NCBI GenBank assembly: GCA_945881775.1
Contig: CAMCVE010000001.1
Location: 1-63,835, forward strand
Direction of reading: 5' to 3'
DNA length: 63,835 nt
From: Bacteriovorax stolpii
GTDB lineage: Bacteria; Bdellovibrionota; UBA2428
Below are positions 46,601 through 57,583 of the stretch, piece after piece. Each line of letters begins with the position of its first letter. The first letter of the stretch is position 1. A program made the position numbers and the translations under genes. The notes under the pieces were generated by a model. It saw only the letters and a program-made list of their open reading frames with translations. It searched no databases and had not been told where the DNA came from.

Positions 46601-47883
46601 AACGTGTCTCGTTGCGATTGCTCGCCTCTCTTGTATGGGCTGTTTCTGCGCTGTCCCATGCCAACGCCCCCGTACCGCTACTGGTTCTCGAGGACTCGGT
46701 GAACGCTGGGATGCAGCTGCGCCTGGCGCGTGCCTTAGAAACCGCACGCAAGACCAACGCGCCTGCAGTGTTTGTCGAACTCGACACACCCGGCGGCTAC
46801 CTCGAAGTCACCCGGCAAATTGTCAAAGACTTCCTGGCGTCGAAAATTCCGATCATTGTCTACATCACTCCCTCGGGGGCGCACGCCGCCTCTGCGGGAT
46901 CAATGATCGCGATGGCCGCCCATTTCGCGGCGATGGCCCCTAGCACTTCGATCGGGGCCGCGACACCTGTATCCAGTGGCGGCGAAGACATCCAAGGCGA
47001 CATGCGCCGCAAGGTCACAAACGACACTGTGGCCTTTGTCGAAGGCATCGCCGAACAGCGCGGCCGGGACAAAACTTTCGCTAAAGAGTCTGTAACTGAA
47101 GCCATTTCCCTGAACGCCACTGATGCCGCAAAGAAGAATGTTGTTGATGGAGTTTACGAGTCGCGCGATGCCGTTTGGAAAGCGGCTCGCAAGAAATTCC
47201 CAGAACTCCCCGAAGTCGTGACCTTTGATCCACTTGAGATGACTCTTAAAGAACGCTCCCTAAGTCTTCTCTCAAACCCCAACGTTGCCTACGGACTCAT
47301 GGCCCTCGGCATGATGGGCATCTATATGGAAGTGAATTCGCCAGGCCTCATTGTCCCGGGAGTGGTCGGTGTTGCTTCGCTCGCCCTTGGTTCGATCAGT
47401 ATGCAGATCATTCCCATCCAGTCTTCGGCTCTTGTGCTGCTGGTGCTTGGGCTCATTCTTCTAGCGATTGAAGTCATGACGCCGCTTCCGACCTTTGGAA
47501 TCGCCGGACTTGCGGCGCTTATCCTGTTCTTTCTGAGTGGCGTTTTCCTTATGGACGAAACGCAAGGTGATCTTGGTCTAGACCCGGGGCTTTGGTTGCC
47601 GGTGTTTGTTGTTGCAACACTCGCTGTGGCTGCGATGAGCTACTTCGCTTTCAAAGCACTCAGAGCCGTACCCGTCACAAACCAAGGAACAAAAGGCATG
47701 GTCGGACTCGAAGCGCGTGTGACGCGAATCCATTCTGACAACGTCTCACTCGCCGTGATCGGCGAGATTTGGACGGGTTTTCCTCTCGACGCAAAACTCA
47801 ATGAATTTGCGATCGATGAGAGCGTAGAAATTGTTTCCCAAGAGGGCCTCAAGGTCTTCTTTCGAAAAAAGAAAAAGGAGTGA
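46597..47883 (+). CDS. nfeD: NfeD-type membrane serine protease
   Basis: 428 residues from ATG 46597: signal segment, a ClpP-like protease domain ([18 protein letters not shown], then the catalytic Ser in [10 protein letters not shown]), about four membrane helices, and a C-terminal soluble NfeD (OB-fold-type) domain. It belongs to the long NfeD form that works with a slipin partner in membrane protein quality control. The slipin gene follows immediately. Confidence 0.93.
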   Translation: MKRVSLRLLASLVWAVSALSHANAPVPLLVLEDSVNAGMQLRLARALETARKTNAPAVFVELDTPGGYLEVTRQIVKDFLASKIPIIVYITPSGAHAASAGSMIAMAAHFAAMAPSTSIGAATPVSSGGEDIQGDMRRKVTNDTVAFVEGIAEQRGRDKTFAKESVTEAISLNATDAAKKNVVDGVYESRDAVWKAARKKFPELPEVVTFDPLEMTLKERSLSLLSNPNVAYGLMALGMMGIYMEVNSPGLIVPGVVGVASLALGSISMQIIPIQSSALVLLVLGLILLAIEVMTPLPTFGIAGLAALILFFLSGVFLMDETQGDLGLDPGLWLPVFVVATLAVAAMSYFAFKALRAVPVTNQGTKGMVGLEARVTRIHSDNVSLAVIGEIWTGFPLDAKLNEFAIDESVEIVSQEGLKVFFRKKKKE

Positions 47884-47888
47884 ACTCA

Positions 47889-48665
47889 ATGTTGTTCGAA
47901 GGATTTGGAATCGGCACGATTGCCGCCATTGCTGCAGTTGCCTACATCGTTTTTAATATTTTCCGCATCGTCCCTCAGTATGAACGCCTGGTCATTTTCC
48001 GACTCGGAAAACTCGTTTACAAGGCAGGGGGACACGGCCCAGGACTTGTGATCGTGCTACCGATCATCGACCAAGTTCGCCGCGTATCGATCCGCACCTC
48101 AGTTGTCGACGTCCCCCCACAAGACATCATCACCAAAGACAACGTCACCCTCCAGGTGAACGCGGTCATCTACTACCGTGTGGTCGACCCCGAGAAATCC
48201 ATCAACGAAGTCGAAGACTATATGTATGCAACAGGTCAGCTCGCACAGACCACGCTGCGTTCTGTGTGCGGCCAAATGGAACTCGATGAGTTGCTCGGGC
48301 ACCGCGACGAAATCAACGAGCGTCTGCAAAAACTCCTCGATGCTCAGACCGAGCCATGGGGCGTGAAAATCGGCAATGTCGAACTCAAGAACGTCGACCT
48401 TCCCAAGGATTTGCAGCGTGCGATCGGTCGCCAGGCCGAAGCCGAACGCGAACGCCGCGCCAAAGTCATCGCTGCCGATGGCGAGCTCGAGGCTTCCGTG
48501 AAGCTCTCGCAGGCTGCGCACCAAATGTCTTCGGAGCCCAACACGCTCCAGCTGCGCTATCTCCAAACTTTGGTCGAGATCTCTGGCGAGAACACCAAGA
48601 CGATCATCTTCCCTGTCCCCATGGACCTGATCAGTCTTCTCGAAAAAGCTGCGTCCAAGAGTTGA
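47889..48665 (+). CDS. Slipin (stomatin/prohibitin family, SPFH)
   Basis: 258 residues from ATG 47889, which follows AAGGAG; a GTG at 47880 is the alternative. One N-terminal membrane helix, the SPFH domain ([27 protein letters not shown]), then a helical Ala/Glu-rich region. It forms oligomeric membrane scaffolds and is the typical partner of NfeD, encoded directly upstream. Confidence 0.94.
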   Translation: MLFEGFGIGTIAAIAAVAYIVFNIFRIVPQYERLVIFRLGKLVYKAGGHGPGLVIVLPIIDQVRRVSIRTSVVDVPPQDIITKDNVTLQVNAVIYYRVVDPEKSINEVEDYMYATGQLAQTTLRSVCGQMELDELLGHRDEINERLQKLLDAQTEPWGVKIGNVELKNVDLPKDLQRAIGRQAEAERERRAKVIAADGELEASVKLSQAAHQMSSEPNTLQLRYLQTLVEISGENTKTIIFPVPMDLISLLEKAASKS

Positions 48666-48720
48666 TTCTTTGACACTTAGCTAGGGAACCAGACCCTGTC
48701 TCCTGCGTTAAGATGAACGC

Positions 48721-49935
48721 ATGAGGCGGGGTTTCACGTTTTTTGCGCTAAGCCTGGTGAGCAGCACAGCCGCAGCGGCCCTCGAGGCCAAACCCATCAG
48801 CGAACTTCGTATCCTCGTCGCAAAAATTCCTGCAAAGCCTGGGGAAACTTTTCGTTTCGAAGGTCAGGCGCTCATGGACGCGAAGGGCAAACCTCTGCGC
48901 AATGACAAAGTCAGCTGTCATCGCGAGGCTTCGATCGCAAGCCCTCTTCTCTCAGGCGAGCTCTTGCCCCAAGGACGTATCAGCTGGCTCTGCAAAAGCG
49001 GCACGCTCGCATGGACCCTGAAGCCGTCGCTTCGTTTCACCGATCGTTCAGGATTTATGCGAATCGAAAACAGATGGTACCGAGGAGCCCTCGACCTCGT
49101 CACGCGAGGTGAAACTCTCTACGTTATCAATACCGTCCAAGTGGAAGACTACTTGAGCGGACTCATGCACGGCGAGATGCCTCACGCTTTCGAGCCCGAA
49201 GCGCTCAAAGCCCAAGCAGTGGCCGCAAGAAGTTATGCTGTGGCCACAGCCCTTGAGAGACGCGCGCGCGGACAAATCTTTGATCTGAGCGACAACACGC
49301 GCGACCAAATGTATCCCGGTGCTCATACAGAAAGCGAGAAAGGCGGTCGTGCTGTGCGTGCGACGGCCAACGAGTATTTATTTGCAGGCACCAAGGTGCT
49401 CAAAAGTTTCTACCATGCCGCCTCGGGCGGCCACAGCGAATTGCCCGCCAATGTCTGGAGCTCGACCCCCGAAGCGGGAGCCTCATCTTATGAGGCCCAG
49501 CTCAATCCTTGGGACAAGGGAGCCTACGCCTGGAATCTACAACTGAGCCCTGCGCTGTTTTCTCGGTATCCGGAACTCGGAGAGATCATAGACATCCAGG
49601 TGTCCCGCTTGACCGAAGGGTTCCGAGTGAGCCAAATCAAGATCGTCGGATCGCTCGGCGAGCGTGAGATGTCGATCCAGGACCTCGAAAGTCTCCTGGG
49701 CGCGGCGTGGATCAAAAGTCGTAAATTCGAAATCCTGAAAGAAGCCAAGTCCTGGAAACTCAGCGGTGAAGGCTGGGGACACGGCGTAGGCCTCAGTCAG
49801 GTGGCCGCCAATACGATGGCCAAAGCCGGAAAGACTCACCGCGAGATCTTAGAGTTTCACTATCCCAAAGCGAGCCTCCAGAAACTCGGCGATGGATTTG
49901 AGGGGAAAGTTCTAGCCCGACCCCGCGCTCGTTGA
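48721..49935 (+). CDS. SpoIID/LytB-domain protein
   Basis: 404 residues with a signal peptide (FFALSLVSSTAAA). The SpoIID core is clear: VEDYLSGLMHGEMPHAFEPEA, QAVAARSYAV, FYHAASGGHSE and the C-terminal GWGHGVGLSQ. SpoIID in spore formers is a lytic transglycosylase on denuded glycan strands; in Gram-negative bacteria the role is less certain. It is followed 13 bp later by queA. Confidence 0.92.
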   Translation: MRRGFTFFALSLVSSTAAAALEAKPISELRILVAKIPAKPGETFRFEGQALMDAKGKPLRNDKVSCHREASIASPLLSGELLPQGRISWLCKSGTLAWTLKPSLRFTDRSGFMRIENRWYRGALDLVTRGETLYVINTVQVEDYLSGLMHGEMPHAFEPEALKAQAVAARSYAVATALERRARGQIFDLSDNTRDQMYPGAHTESEKGGRAVRATANEYLFAGTKVLKSFYHAASGGHSELPANVWSSTPEAGASSYEAQLNPWDKGAYAWNLQLSPALFSRYPELGEIIDIQVSRLTEGFRVSQIKIVGSLGEREMSIQDLESLLGAAWIKSRKFEILKEAKSWKLSGEGWGHGVGLSQVAANTMAKAGKTHREILEFHYPKASLQKLGDGFEGKVLARPRAR

Positions 49936-49948
49936 TAAGACGGCTCTC

Positions 49949-51064
49949 GTGAATACGGACCTCAGCGATTTTCTAGCCGATTACAGTTTTGAACTTCCCG
50001 AAGAACTTATCGCTCAAGAACCCAGTGAGCGGCGCACAGACGCCCGCTTGTTGCTTGTGCGCCGCAATCCTCCCACGGGACTTCCTCGCTTCGAGGATCT
50101 GCGCATCAGCGACTTGCCTGAACTTGTCCGTGAAACACCCGAACTCAGAGACTCTTTGTGGCTACGCAATCGGAGCCGCGTGCTACCTGCTCGATTCTAC
50201 GCAAGACGCTCGAGCGGCAGTCGCCATGAGATCGTACTCCTTGAAGAAACCAGCCCGGGATTATGGTCTGCCCTCATGCGCAACTCGGCGAAGATGAGTT
50301 TTCCTCAAGAACTGATTGTGGATGGCCTCCCTGATGGAGAAGAGTTCCGAATTCTCTGCCCCTCTCCTGGCGTGGTCGATGTGCGATCGCTCGGCATACC
50401 ACTCGCAAAACTTTTGGCTCGAGTCGGCGAAATGCCCTTGCCCCCCTACATCAAAAAGCGCGAAGCAAGCCGCGACCACGACCGCTATCAACCCGTCTGG
50501 GCGCTGGGAGAACACGAAAAATCAGTGGCGGCTCCGACGGCGTCACTCCACTTCACCAATGACCTTCTTGAATCTCTCAGGAAAGGAGGTGTGGAATTTG
50601 CGGACTCAGTGCTTCATGTCGGCCTGGGGACTTTTGAGCCCGTGCGAAGCGAGAAGCTGTCTGAACACGAGCTCCACGACGAAAGAATTTTTGTAGCTTC
50701 TGAGGATCTTAGAAAGCTCGATGAGCGTGCCCGCGCCCAGCGACCCATTCTTTGTGTCGGCACCACCGCTCTTCGCTGTCTCGAATCGCTTCCACTAGCA
50801 GGGCAAGGCCTTCGCCCCGAAGTGCGTTGCGAAAACCGCACTGATGGATCTTTGTCAGGTCGGACACAAATTTTTGTGAGACCCGGATTTCCTTTTCGAT
50901 TCACGACTGCCCTGCTCACAAATTTCCATTTACCCCAATCCACTCTCTTTGTGCTTGTCGCTACCTTTGCGGATAGCCGCAAGCTGGCTCAAGAAGCCTA
51001 CGCACACGCTGTCGCGCATCGCTACCGCTTTTTTAGCTACGGCGACGCGAGTCTTTGGATTTAG
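49949..51064 (+). CDS. queA: S-adenosylmethionine:tRNA ribosyltransferase-isomerase
   Basis: 371 residues; converts preQ1-tRNA to epoxyqueuosine-tRNA with SAM as ribosyl donor. The QueA marks are FELPEELIAQEP at the start, RVLPARF, GLGTFEPVR and NFHLPQSTL near the end. It starts at GTG 49949, as no ATG fits the family start. It forms, with tgt at 51463, the queuosine pathway pair. The XRE gene overlaps its last 32 bp on the other strand. Confidence 0.95.
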   Translation: MNTDLSDFLADYSFELPEELIAQEPSERRTDARLLLVRRNPPTGLPRFEDLRISDLPELVRETPELRDSLWLRNRSRVLPARFYARRSSGSRHEIVLLEETSPGLWSALMRNSAKMSFPQELIVDGLPDGEEFRILCPSPGVVDVRSLGIPLAKLLARVGEMPLPPYIKKREASRDHDRYQPVWALGEHEKSVAAPTASLHFTNDLLESLRKGGVEFADSVLHVGLGTFEPVRSEKLSEHELHDERIFVASEDLRKLDERARAQRPILCVGTTALRCLESLPLAGQGLRPEVRCENRTDGSLSGRTQIFVRPGFPFRFTTALLTNFHLPQSTLFVLVATFADSRKLAQEAYAHAVAHRYRFFSYGDASLWI

Positions 51065-51332
51065 AACGCGGACCTTTTCGGCCGTTCAAATTTTCAAGAA
51101 TAATTTTACGATTCGACTCTGTAATGACGTTTGCGACTTCCTCAGGAACAAGTTTGAGCACCTTAACGAGAGTCCGGAGTGAAGCCATGGGCGGTGCGCA
51201 GATCCCACGTTCCCAATTTGAAACGATCTGAGCGCTGGAAAAACCCAAGGCCCTTGCGAGTTCAGCCTGTGTAATTTCGGAATCGAGACGCTTTTGACGG
51301 AAATATTTCGAGGTGGATTCAAATTTTGCCAT
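51033..51332 (-). CDS. Small XRE-type helix-turn-helix protein
   Basis: 99 residues with one helix-turn-helix (ITQAELARALGFSSAQIVSNWERG, a Cro/CI-type pattern), and a basic C-terminal tail. A DNA-binding regulator; target unknown. Its 3' end runs into the end of queA on the opposite strand. Confidence 0.8.
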   Translation of the reverse strand: MAKFESTSKYFRQKRLDSEITQAELARALGFSSAQIVSNWERGICAPPMASLRTLVKVLKLVPEEVANVITESNRKIILENLNGRKGPRSKSKDSRRRS

Positions 51333-51453
51333 CTCTGATTTTGTCTAGTCAAAACCCGCAAGATCTTCAACTTCAGTTTCGACACCCTTAACAGCATCGA
51401 AGAGCGTAGGCTCAGGAGTGTGCCCTAGCCTTATCGAAGCAGTCCCGCTATAA

Positions 51454-52647
<1,194 letters not shown>

Positions 52648-52687
52648 GAGCAGTTTTGACTGCAATTTTGCCCCAGGAGGCTAGAGC

Positions 52688-53056
52688 TTGTTTATGTTGA
52701 AATTTCTTTTGTTGAATCTGATGTTTGTGTCCCAGGTTTGGGCGATGGGCGCCCCTCAAAGTGCCGGAACTCCCGCCGCACCCAACAGCTTCCTCATGCA
52801 GCTGCCTGTCATGCTCGCGCTGTTTGCGCTATTTTATTTTGTTCTTATCCGCCCTCAACGCCAACAAGCCAAAAAACACCAAGAGTTCATCGCTGGTCTC
52901 GCCAAGGGCGACGAAGTGATTCTTGCCAGCGGTTTCATTGGTCGTATCGTGGGCTTGACGGACAAAGTCGCTTCTATCGAAATCGCTGATGGCGTCGAAG
53001 TGAAAGTCATCCGCTCCCAAATCCAGGGGCTCGCTAAGCCCGTGCTCCAAGCTTAA
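52688..53056 (+). CDS. yajC: Preprotein translocase subunit YajC
   Basis: 122 residues with one membrane helix (MLALFALFYFVLIRPQRQQ) and the YajC body (GDEVILASGFIGRI). AGGAGG at 52675-52680 is 7 bp from TTG 52688 and 13 bp from ATG 52694, so TTG is favoured; the ATG is the alternative. First gene of the yajC-secD-secF unit. Confidence 0.95.
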   Translation: MFMLKFLLLNLMFVSQVWAMGAPQSAGTPAAPNSFLMQLPVMLALFALFYFVLIRPQRQQAKKHQEFIAGLAKGDEVILASGFIGRIVGLTDKVASIEIADGVEVKVIRSQIQGLAKPVLQA

Positions 53057-53075
53057 TCAGGAAGGTCTTTAGGTC

Positions 53076-54860
53076 ATGCAAAAATCCATTAAGATTCGCT
53101 TCTTTGCGAGTGCGTTCATTGTTTTGCTCTCCGTCTACATGCTCCTGCCGAGTATTTGGAGCATCACTCACCCCGAGAACCCTGAGCAGATGCCCAAATG
53201 GCTTCCTAATGCAGCCATGCGCCTCGGACTCGACCTTCAAGGCGGCATCCACATGGTGATGGGCGTGGACCTCGACGGTGTTGTGGACGCTCAGCTCAAA
53301 GTCTACGGAAACTCACTTGAGCGCTCTCTCGAAAAAGACGGCGTGAAATTCAAGGGCTCCCGAGTCATCAAAGAGCGCAACGAACTTGAAATCCAACTCG
53401 CGTCTCCAACCGACGCTGACAAAATTTCCAGTAAACTCTCCACTGAGATGAACGTCCTCGAGTTCGTCGGAGAGCAGAACGAGCTCGTGGTCTTGCGCTT
53501 GAAGCGCGACCAAGAGCTCGACGTGCGCAACCGCGCGATCTCCCAAAGTATCGAGACGATCCGCAACCGTATTGACGAGTTTGGAGTTTCGGAGCCTGTC
53601 ATTTCCCGCAAAGGCGATGACCAAATTCTCGTGCAGTTCCCAGGAGCGCGCGAGCCCGAACGTCTCAAGAGCCTCATCGGACAAACAGCTAAGCTCTCCT
53701 TCCAGATTCTCCCTGAGAGCAATGATGACGCGGCTTACGCTAAAATCGAAACGGAGCTCGTTCAGTGGATCTCAGACGCTGAGAAAGCTGGCAACTACAC
53801 CCGCGAAACTTTCCCTCGCCTGTCTGAGTACCGCGACCGTTTGGTGGCCGACATCGGTGCCAAGCTCCCTAAAGACACCGAGCTCGCTTTTGAGCGTATG
53901 AACAATCCCAATGTCGTGGACCAAATCCAACTGAAGCCTTTCCTGCTCTCCACAAAAGACGTTCTTTCTGGCGAATATATCGAGAACGCTTTTGTCGGCA
54001 TGGACTCAGGCCGCAGCGGCGTGGGCCCACAGCGCCCCGTGGTCTCCTTCTCGATGGATCCTGTTGGCGCACCCCTTCTTTCGGAACTCACCTCGCAGTT
54101 CCGCGGTTACCGGATGGCGATCGTTCTCGACGGCATCATCAAGAGCTCTCCGAATATTCAAAGTGCGATCACCGGCGGTTCTGGCCAGATCACGCTAGGC
54201 ACAGGCAACTTTGAGCAGATCTCCAAAGAAGCCCACGATCTCACGATCGTACTTCGCGCAGGTGCTCTGCCCGCAAACATCGAAGTCCTCGAAGAGCGCG
54301 TGATCGGCCCCAGCATGGGACGAGACGCCCTCGAAGCCGGCAAGACCTCGCTCGTCTTGGCCAGTATTATGGTTTTCATCTTCCTCTGCAGCTACTACGG
54401 CTACATGGGATTCCTGGGCACTTTCTCAACACTCGCCAACATCTGCATCACTTTCGCCCTCCTGGGCATGATGAACGCCACACTCACGCTTCCCGGCATC
54501 GCAGGTGTTGTTCTTACGATCGGTATGGCGGTCGACGCTCTCGTGATTATCTTCGAGCGGATGCGAGAGGAACTGCGCGCAGGTCGCTCTCCGCAGCAAG
54601 TCATTGAGATGGGCTTCGACAATGCCTTCTCTGCGATTCTTGACTCGAACGTGACGACGGCCATCGGGGCCTTTATCTTGCTCGAGTTCGGTACAGGCAC
54701 GGTCCGTGGATTCGCTCTCACCTTGCTTGTAGGTATCCTAGGCAACATTATCACCGCCACCTTCCTCACCAAGAGCATCGTGAAGTATTTGGTCCGCGGC
54801 AACGGCAAACAAATCATGGTCGGGCTCTCAAAGAAAGAACTCGCCTACACCGGCAAGTAA
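53076..54860 (+). CDS. secD: Protein translocase subunit SecD
   Basis: 594 residues, usual length. N-terminal helix, then LGLDLQGGIHMVMGV, a large periplasmic P1 region and five C-terminal membrane helices including GMAVDALVIIFERMREE. With SecF, it uses the proton gradient to help protein export. Confidence 0.97.
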   Translation: MQKSIKIRFFASAFIVLLSVYMLLPSIWSITHPENPEQMPKWLPNAAMRLGLDLQGGIHMVMGVDLDGVVDAQLKVYGNSLERSLEKDGVKFKGSRVIKERNELEIQLASPTDADKISSKLSTEMNVLEFVGEQNELVVLRLKRDQELDVRNRAISQSIETIRNRIDEFGVSEPVISRKGDDQILVQFPGAREPERLKSLIGQTAKLSFQILPESNDDAAYAKIETELVQWISDAEKAGNYTRETFPRLSEYRDRLVADIGAKLPKDTELAFERMNNPNVVDQIQLKPFLLSTKDVLSGEYIENAFVGMDSGRSGVGPQRPVVSFSMDPVGAPLLSELTSQFRGYRMAIVLDGIIKSSPNIQSAITGGSGQITLGTGNFEQISKEAHDLTIVLRAGALPANIEVLEERVIGPSMGRDALEAGKTSLVLASIMVFIFLCSYYGYMGFLGTFSTLANICITFALLGMMNATLTLPGIAGVVLTIGMAVDALVIIFERMREELRAGRSPQQVIEMGFDNAFSAILDSNVTTAIGAFILLEFGTGTVRGFALTLLVGILGNIITATFLTKSIVKYLVRGNGKQIMVGLSKKELAYTGK

Positions 54861-54880
54861 TCTGAAAGGCGAAACGAGAT

Positions 54881-55822
54881 ATGGAATTTTTTAAACCAGG
54901 ACAATTCGAAATCGAATTTACCAAATATTTTAAAACCTTCGTGCCCGTATCGATTCTCTTGCTTGTCGTGGCGGTGATCGGCCTCGTTAAGCCAGGCCTC
55001 AACTACGGCATCGACTTCCGTGGAGGCGTAGAAGCTCACGTCGCCTTCAAGAACAAGGTCGACGCCGCCGAACTGCGCAGCACCCTCGGCACGAAGCTAG
55101 ATAACGTCTCTATCGTGAGCTTTAGCGATTCTGCGGACAAGCACGAGTTTCTTGTGACCGCTCAAAGTGACTCGATCGAATTAGTCACCAAGGCTCTCAA
55201 CACGGAGCTCACCAACAAGTACGGTGCCATGAGCGACGACACCTGGAAACTCGAACGCATGGACGTGGTGGGTGCCAAGGTCGGCGCAGACCTTCGCCGC
55301 TCCGCCCTACTTTCTCTTCTCTACACCTGTCTTCTGATTGGCCTCTACATGTACTGGCGCTTTGACTTGCGCTTTAGCCCTGGAGTCTTGGCGTGTATTT
55401 TCCACGACTTGATTATTGTGGGCGGATTTATCGCACTGACACGCATGGAGTTCTCTACGACTCTTGTGGCAGCACTTCTGACACTTGCGGGTTATTCGAT
55501 CAACGACACTGTAGTGGTTTACGATCGTATTCGCGAAGTCGAAGGAAAATTCCTTGGCAAGTCTCGCGCCCAACTGCTCAACTACGCGATCAACTCGACA
55601 ATCTCGCGCACCTTGATGACCGCAATCACGACGCTCGGTAGCTGTATCATCATCTACTACTTTGGCGGCCCCACCCTCAAAGACTTTGCCCTTGTTCTCT
55701 TTGTAGGTATTCTCATCGGCACCTACAGCACCTTCTTCGTGTCTGCTCCGCTTTATCTATGGGCTGATAAGAAATTTGGCGCAGAAGCCAGTAAGTCCGC
55801 ACTCAAAGCGGGACGAGTTTAA
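54881..55822 (+). CDS. secF: Protein translocase subunit SecF
   Basis: 313 residues: N-terminal helix, GIDFRGGV, a short periplasmic domain, then helices with SINDTVVVYDRIRE, the SecF signature. 20 bp after secD. Confidence 0.97.
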   Translation: MEFFKPGQFEIEFTKYFKTFVPVSILLLVVAVIGLVKPGLNYGIDFRGGVEAHVAFKNKVDAAELRSTLGTKLDNVSIVSFSDSADKHEFLVTAQSDSIELVTKALNTELTNKYGAMSDDTWKLERMDVVGAKVGADLRRSALLSLLYTCLLIGLYMYWRFDLRFSPGVLACIFHDLIIVGGFIALTRMEFSTTLVAALLTLAGYSINDTVVVYDRIREVEGKFLGKSRAQLLNYAINSTISRTLMTAITTLGSCIIIYYFGGPTLKDFALVLFVGILIGTYSTFFVSAPLYLWADKKFGAEASKSALKAGRV

Positions 55823-55834
55823 GGAGTTTTGTCA

Positions 55835-57568
55835 GTGAAATGGAGCCTCAAGAAACGGCCTGATGCCGAGCTTGAGGCCCTGGTTCGCGCTCACGGTTCG
55901 CTGCTCGGCTCAACTCTTTGGTCGCGCGGCTTTGACCCCGCCGACCAGACCATGATCCAAAGTTTCCTCAGTCCCCGCATGGACTCGCTCCATTCCCCTT
56001 TTCTTCTCAAAAATATGGATGCCTGCGTGGAGCGTCTTCTGCTCGCCCGAAGCCGCAATGAGGCCATCTGCATTTACTCCGACTACGACATGGACGGCAT
56101 CAGTGGGCTCGCACTGCTGAAGAGCTTCCTTGAGGCGTGCGCTTTCAAAGACCTGCGCCATTTCCAACCTGATCGCTTGAGCGAAGGTTACGGCGTGCAT
56201 CCCGAGGCTCTCCGAAAACTCCACGCCGAAGGCGTAAGACTCGTGATCACTGTCGACACGGGCACAACCGCATTCGAGGCCGTGACCTGCGCCAGGGAAC
56301 TTGGCCTCGATATGATGATCACCGACCACCACCAGCAGGTGGGCGGCCTCCCCGAGACGCCATGGCTTATCAATCCCAATCAAGAAGGCGACAGGGCCGC
56401 GCTTGGCTATTTGTCTGGTGCTGGCGTAGCGTTCTATCTTTGTATGGCGCTTCGTAGCCGTATGCGCGAGCAAGGATTTTTCGGTACGGAGCTCGCCGAA
56501 CCAGACTTGCGTCAGTGGCTCGACGTGTTTTGTCTCGGCACAATCGGCGACGTCGTGAGCCTCACAGAAGACAACCGCACTTTGGTGCGCGCAGGACTTC
56601 CCTACTTGGCTCGCACGCGCAGGCCCGGGCTTCGTCACCTGATCGAATCCGTTTTGGACCCCTCGACTCTCGCCAATCTCTCCGCGCGCGACGTTGCGTT
56701 CTCGATCGTCCCTAAGCTAAATGCCGCCAGTCGAATGGGTGAGGCACATCTGTCGACTGAGCTGCTCACAACCACCGACGAAGTGCGTGCGCATGAAATC
56801 GTTCAACGCATCCTCGACCTGAATGCGCTTCGCTCTCGCACCCAGGCTCAAATTTTTGATGAGGCCCTGGCTCAGGCAAGCCGACTGATGGAAGCTCGCC
56901 CCCATTTGCGAGTGCTTGTACTTCGAGGCGCGTGGCATGAGGGCGTGCTCGGCATTGTCGCCGCAAAAATTGCAGAACTTTTCTCTCTTCCCAGTATCGT
57001 GCTTGCCGAGACACACGACGGCAAACTTCGTGGTTCCATGCGCACGCGCGGCGCCTATCACTGCGTGAAAATTCTCGAAGGCGCAGCTGACGTGCTGGAC
57101 CGCTTTGGAGGGCACCATGCCGCCGCAGGTATGCAACTCGAATCTGAAAAGTGGGAGCTCTTCTGCCAGACACTCGACTCCCATGTGTCGACGCTCTACT
57201 CGCCCGAGGGACTGCCTCTTGAGACCAAATATTTCGATGGAGAGTTGTCTTTTGAGACGACGCCGACCGTAGACGAGGTCTTAAAACTCCGGGCCCTCGA
57301 ACCTTTCGGTGCAGGAAATCCAGAACCTCTCTTTTTGTTGAAACGCATCTCACTCGCGGATTTTGAAAAGCTCAAAACCACCCACATCAAAATGAAGCGT
57401 CCGCTGTCGCCTGAGATGATTGGGTTCTCAAAAGCCGCCGAGCTCGATCGTCTGCGGGAGCAAGGCGCGACGAGTGTCGATGCACTGCTGATTCCCGAAA
57501 TCAACACCTTCCGCAACCAAGCGCGTGTCCAGCTTCGCATCGAATACTTGCGAGCTTCGGTCGATTGA
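55835..57568 (+). CDS. recJ: Single-stranded-DNA exonuclease RecJ
   Basis: About 577 residues; 5'-3' exonuclease of the DHH family acting in recombination and mismatch repair. The DHH motifs are YSDYDMDG, DTGTTAFEA, ITDHHQ and the later GGHHAAAGM. AAGGAG at 55821-55826 is 8 bp before GTG 55835; a TTG at 55829 is too close. Directly after secF. Confidence 0.93.
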   Translation: MKWSLKKRPDAELEALVRAHGSLLGSTLWSRGFDPADQTMIQSFLSPRMDSLHSPFLLKNMDACVERLLLARSRNEAICIYSDYDMDGISGLALLKSFLEACAFKDLRHFQPDRLSEGYGVHPEALRKLHAEGVRLVITVDTGTTAFEAVTCARELGLDMMITDHHQQVGGLPETPWLINPNQEGDRAALGYLSGAGVAFYLCMALRSRMREQGFFGTELAEPDLRQWLDVFCLGTIGDVVSLTEDNRTLVRAGLPYLARTRRPGLRHLIESVLDPSTLANLSARDVAFSIVPKLNAASRMGEAHLSTELLTTTDEVRAHEIVQRILDLNALRSRTQAQIFDEALAQASRLMEARPHLRVLVLRGAWHEGVLGIVAAKIAELFSLPSIVLAETHDGKLRGSMRTRGAYHCVKILEGAADVLDRFGGHHAAAGMQLESEKWELFCQTLDSHVSTLYSPEGLPLETKYFDGELSFETTPTVDEVLKLRALEPFGAGNPEPLFLLKRISLADFEKLKTTHIKMKRPLSPEMIGFSKAAELDRLREQGATSVDALLIPEINTFRNQARVQLRIEYLRASVD

Positions 57569-57583
57569 GATTTTTGCGCTAGC

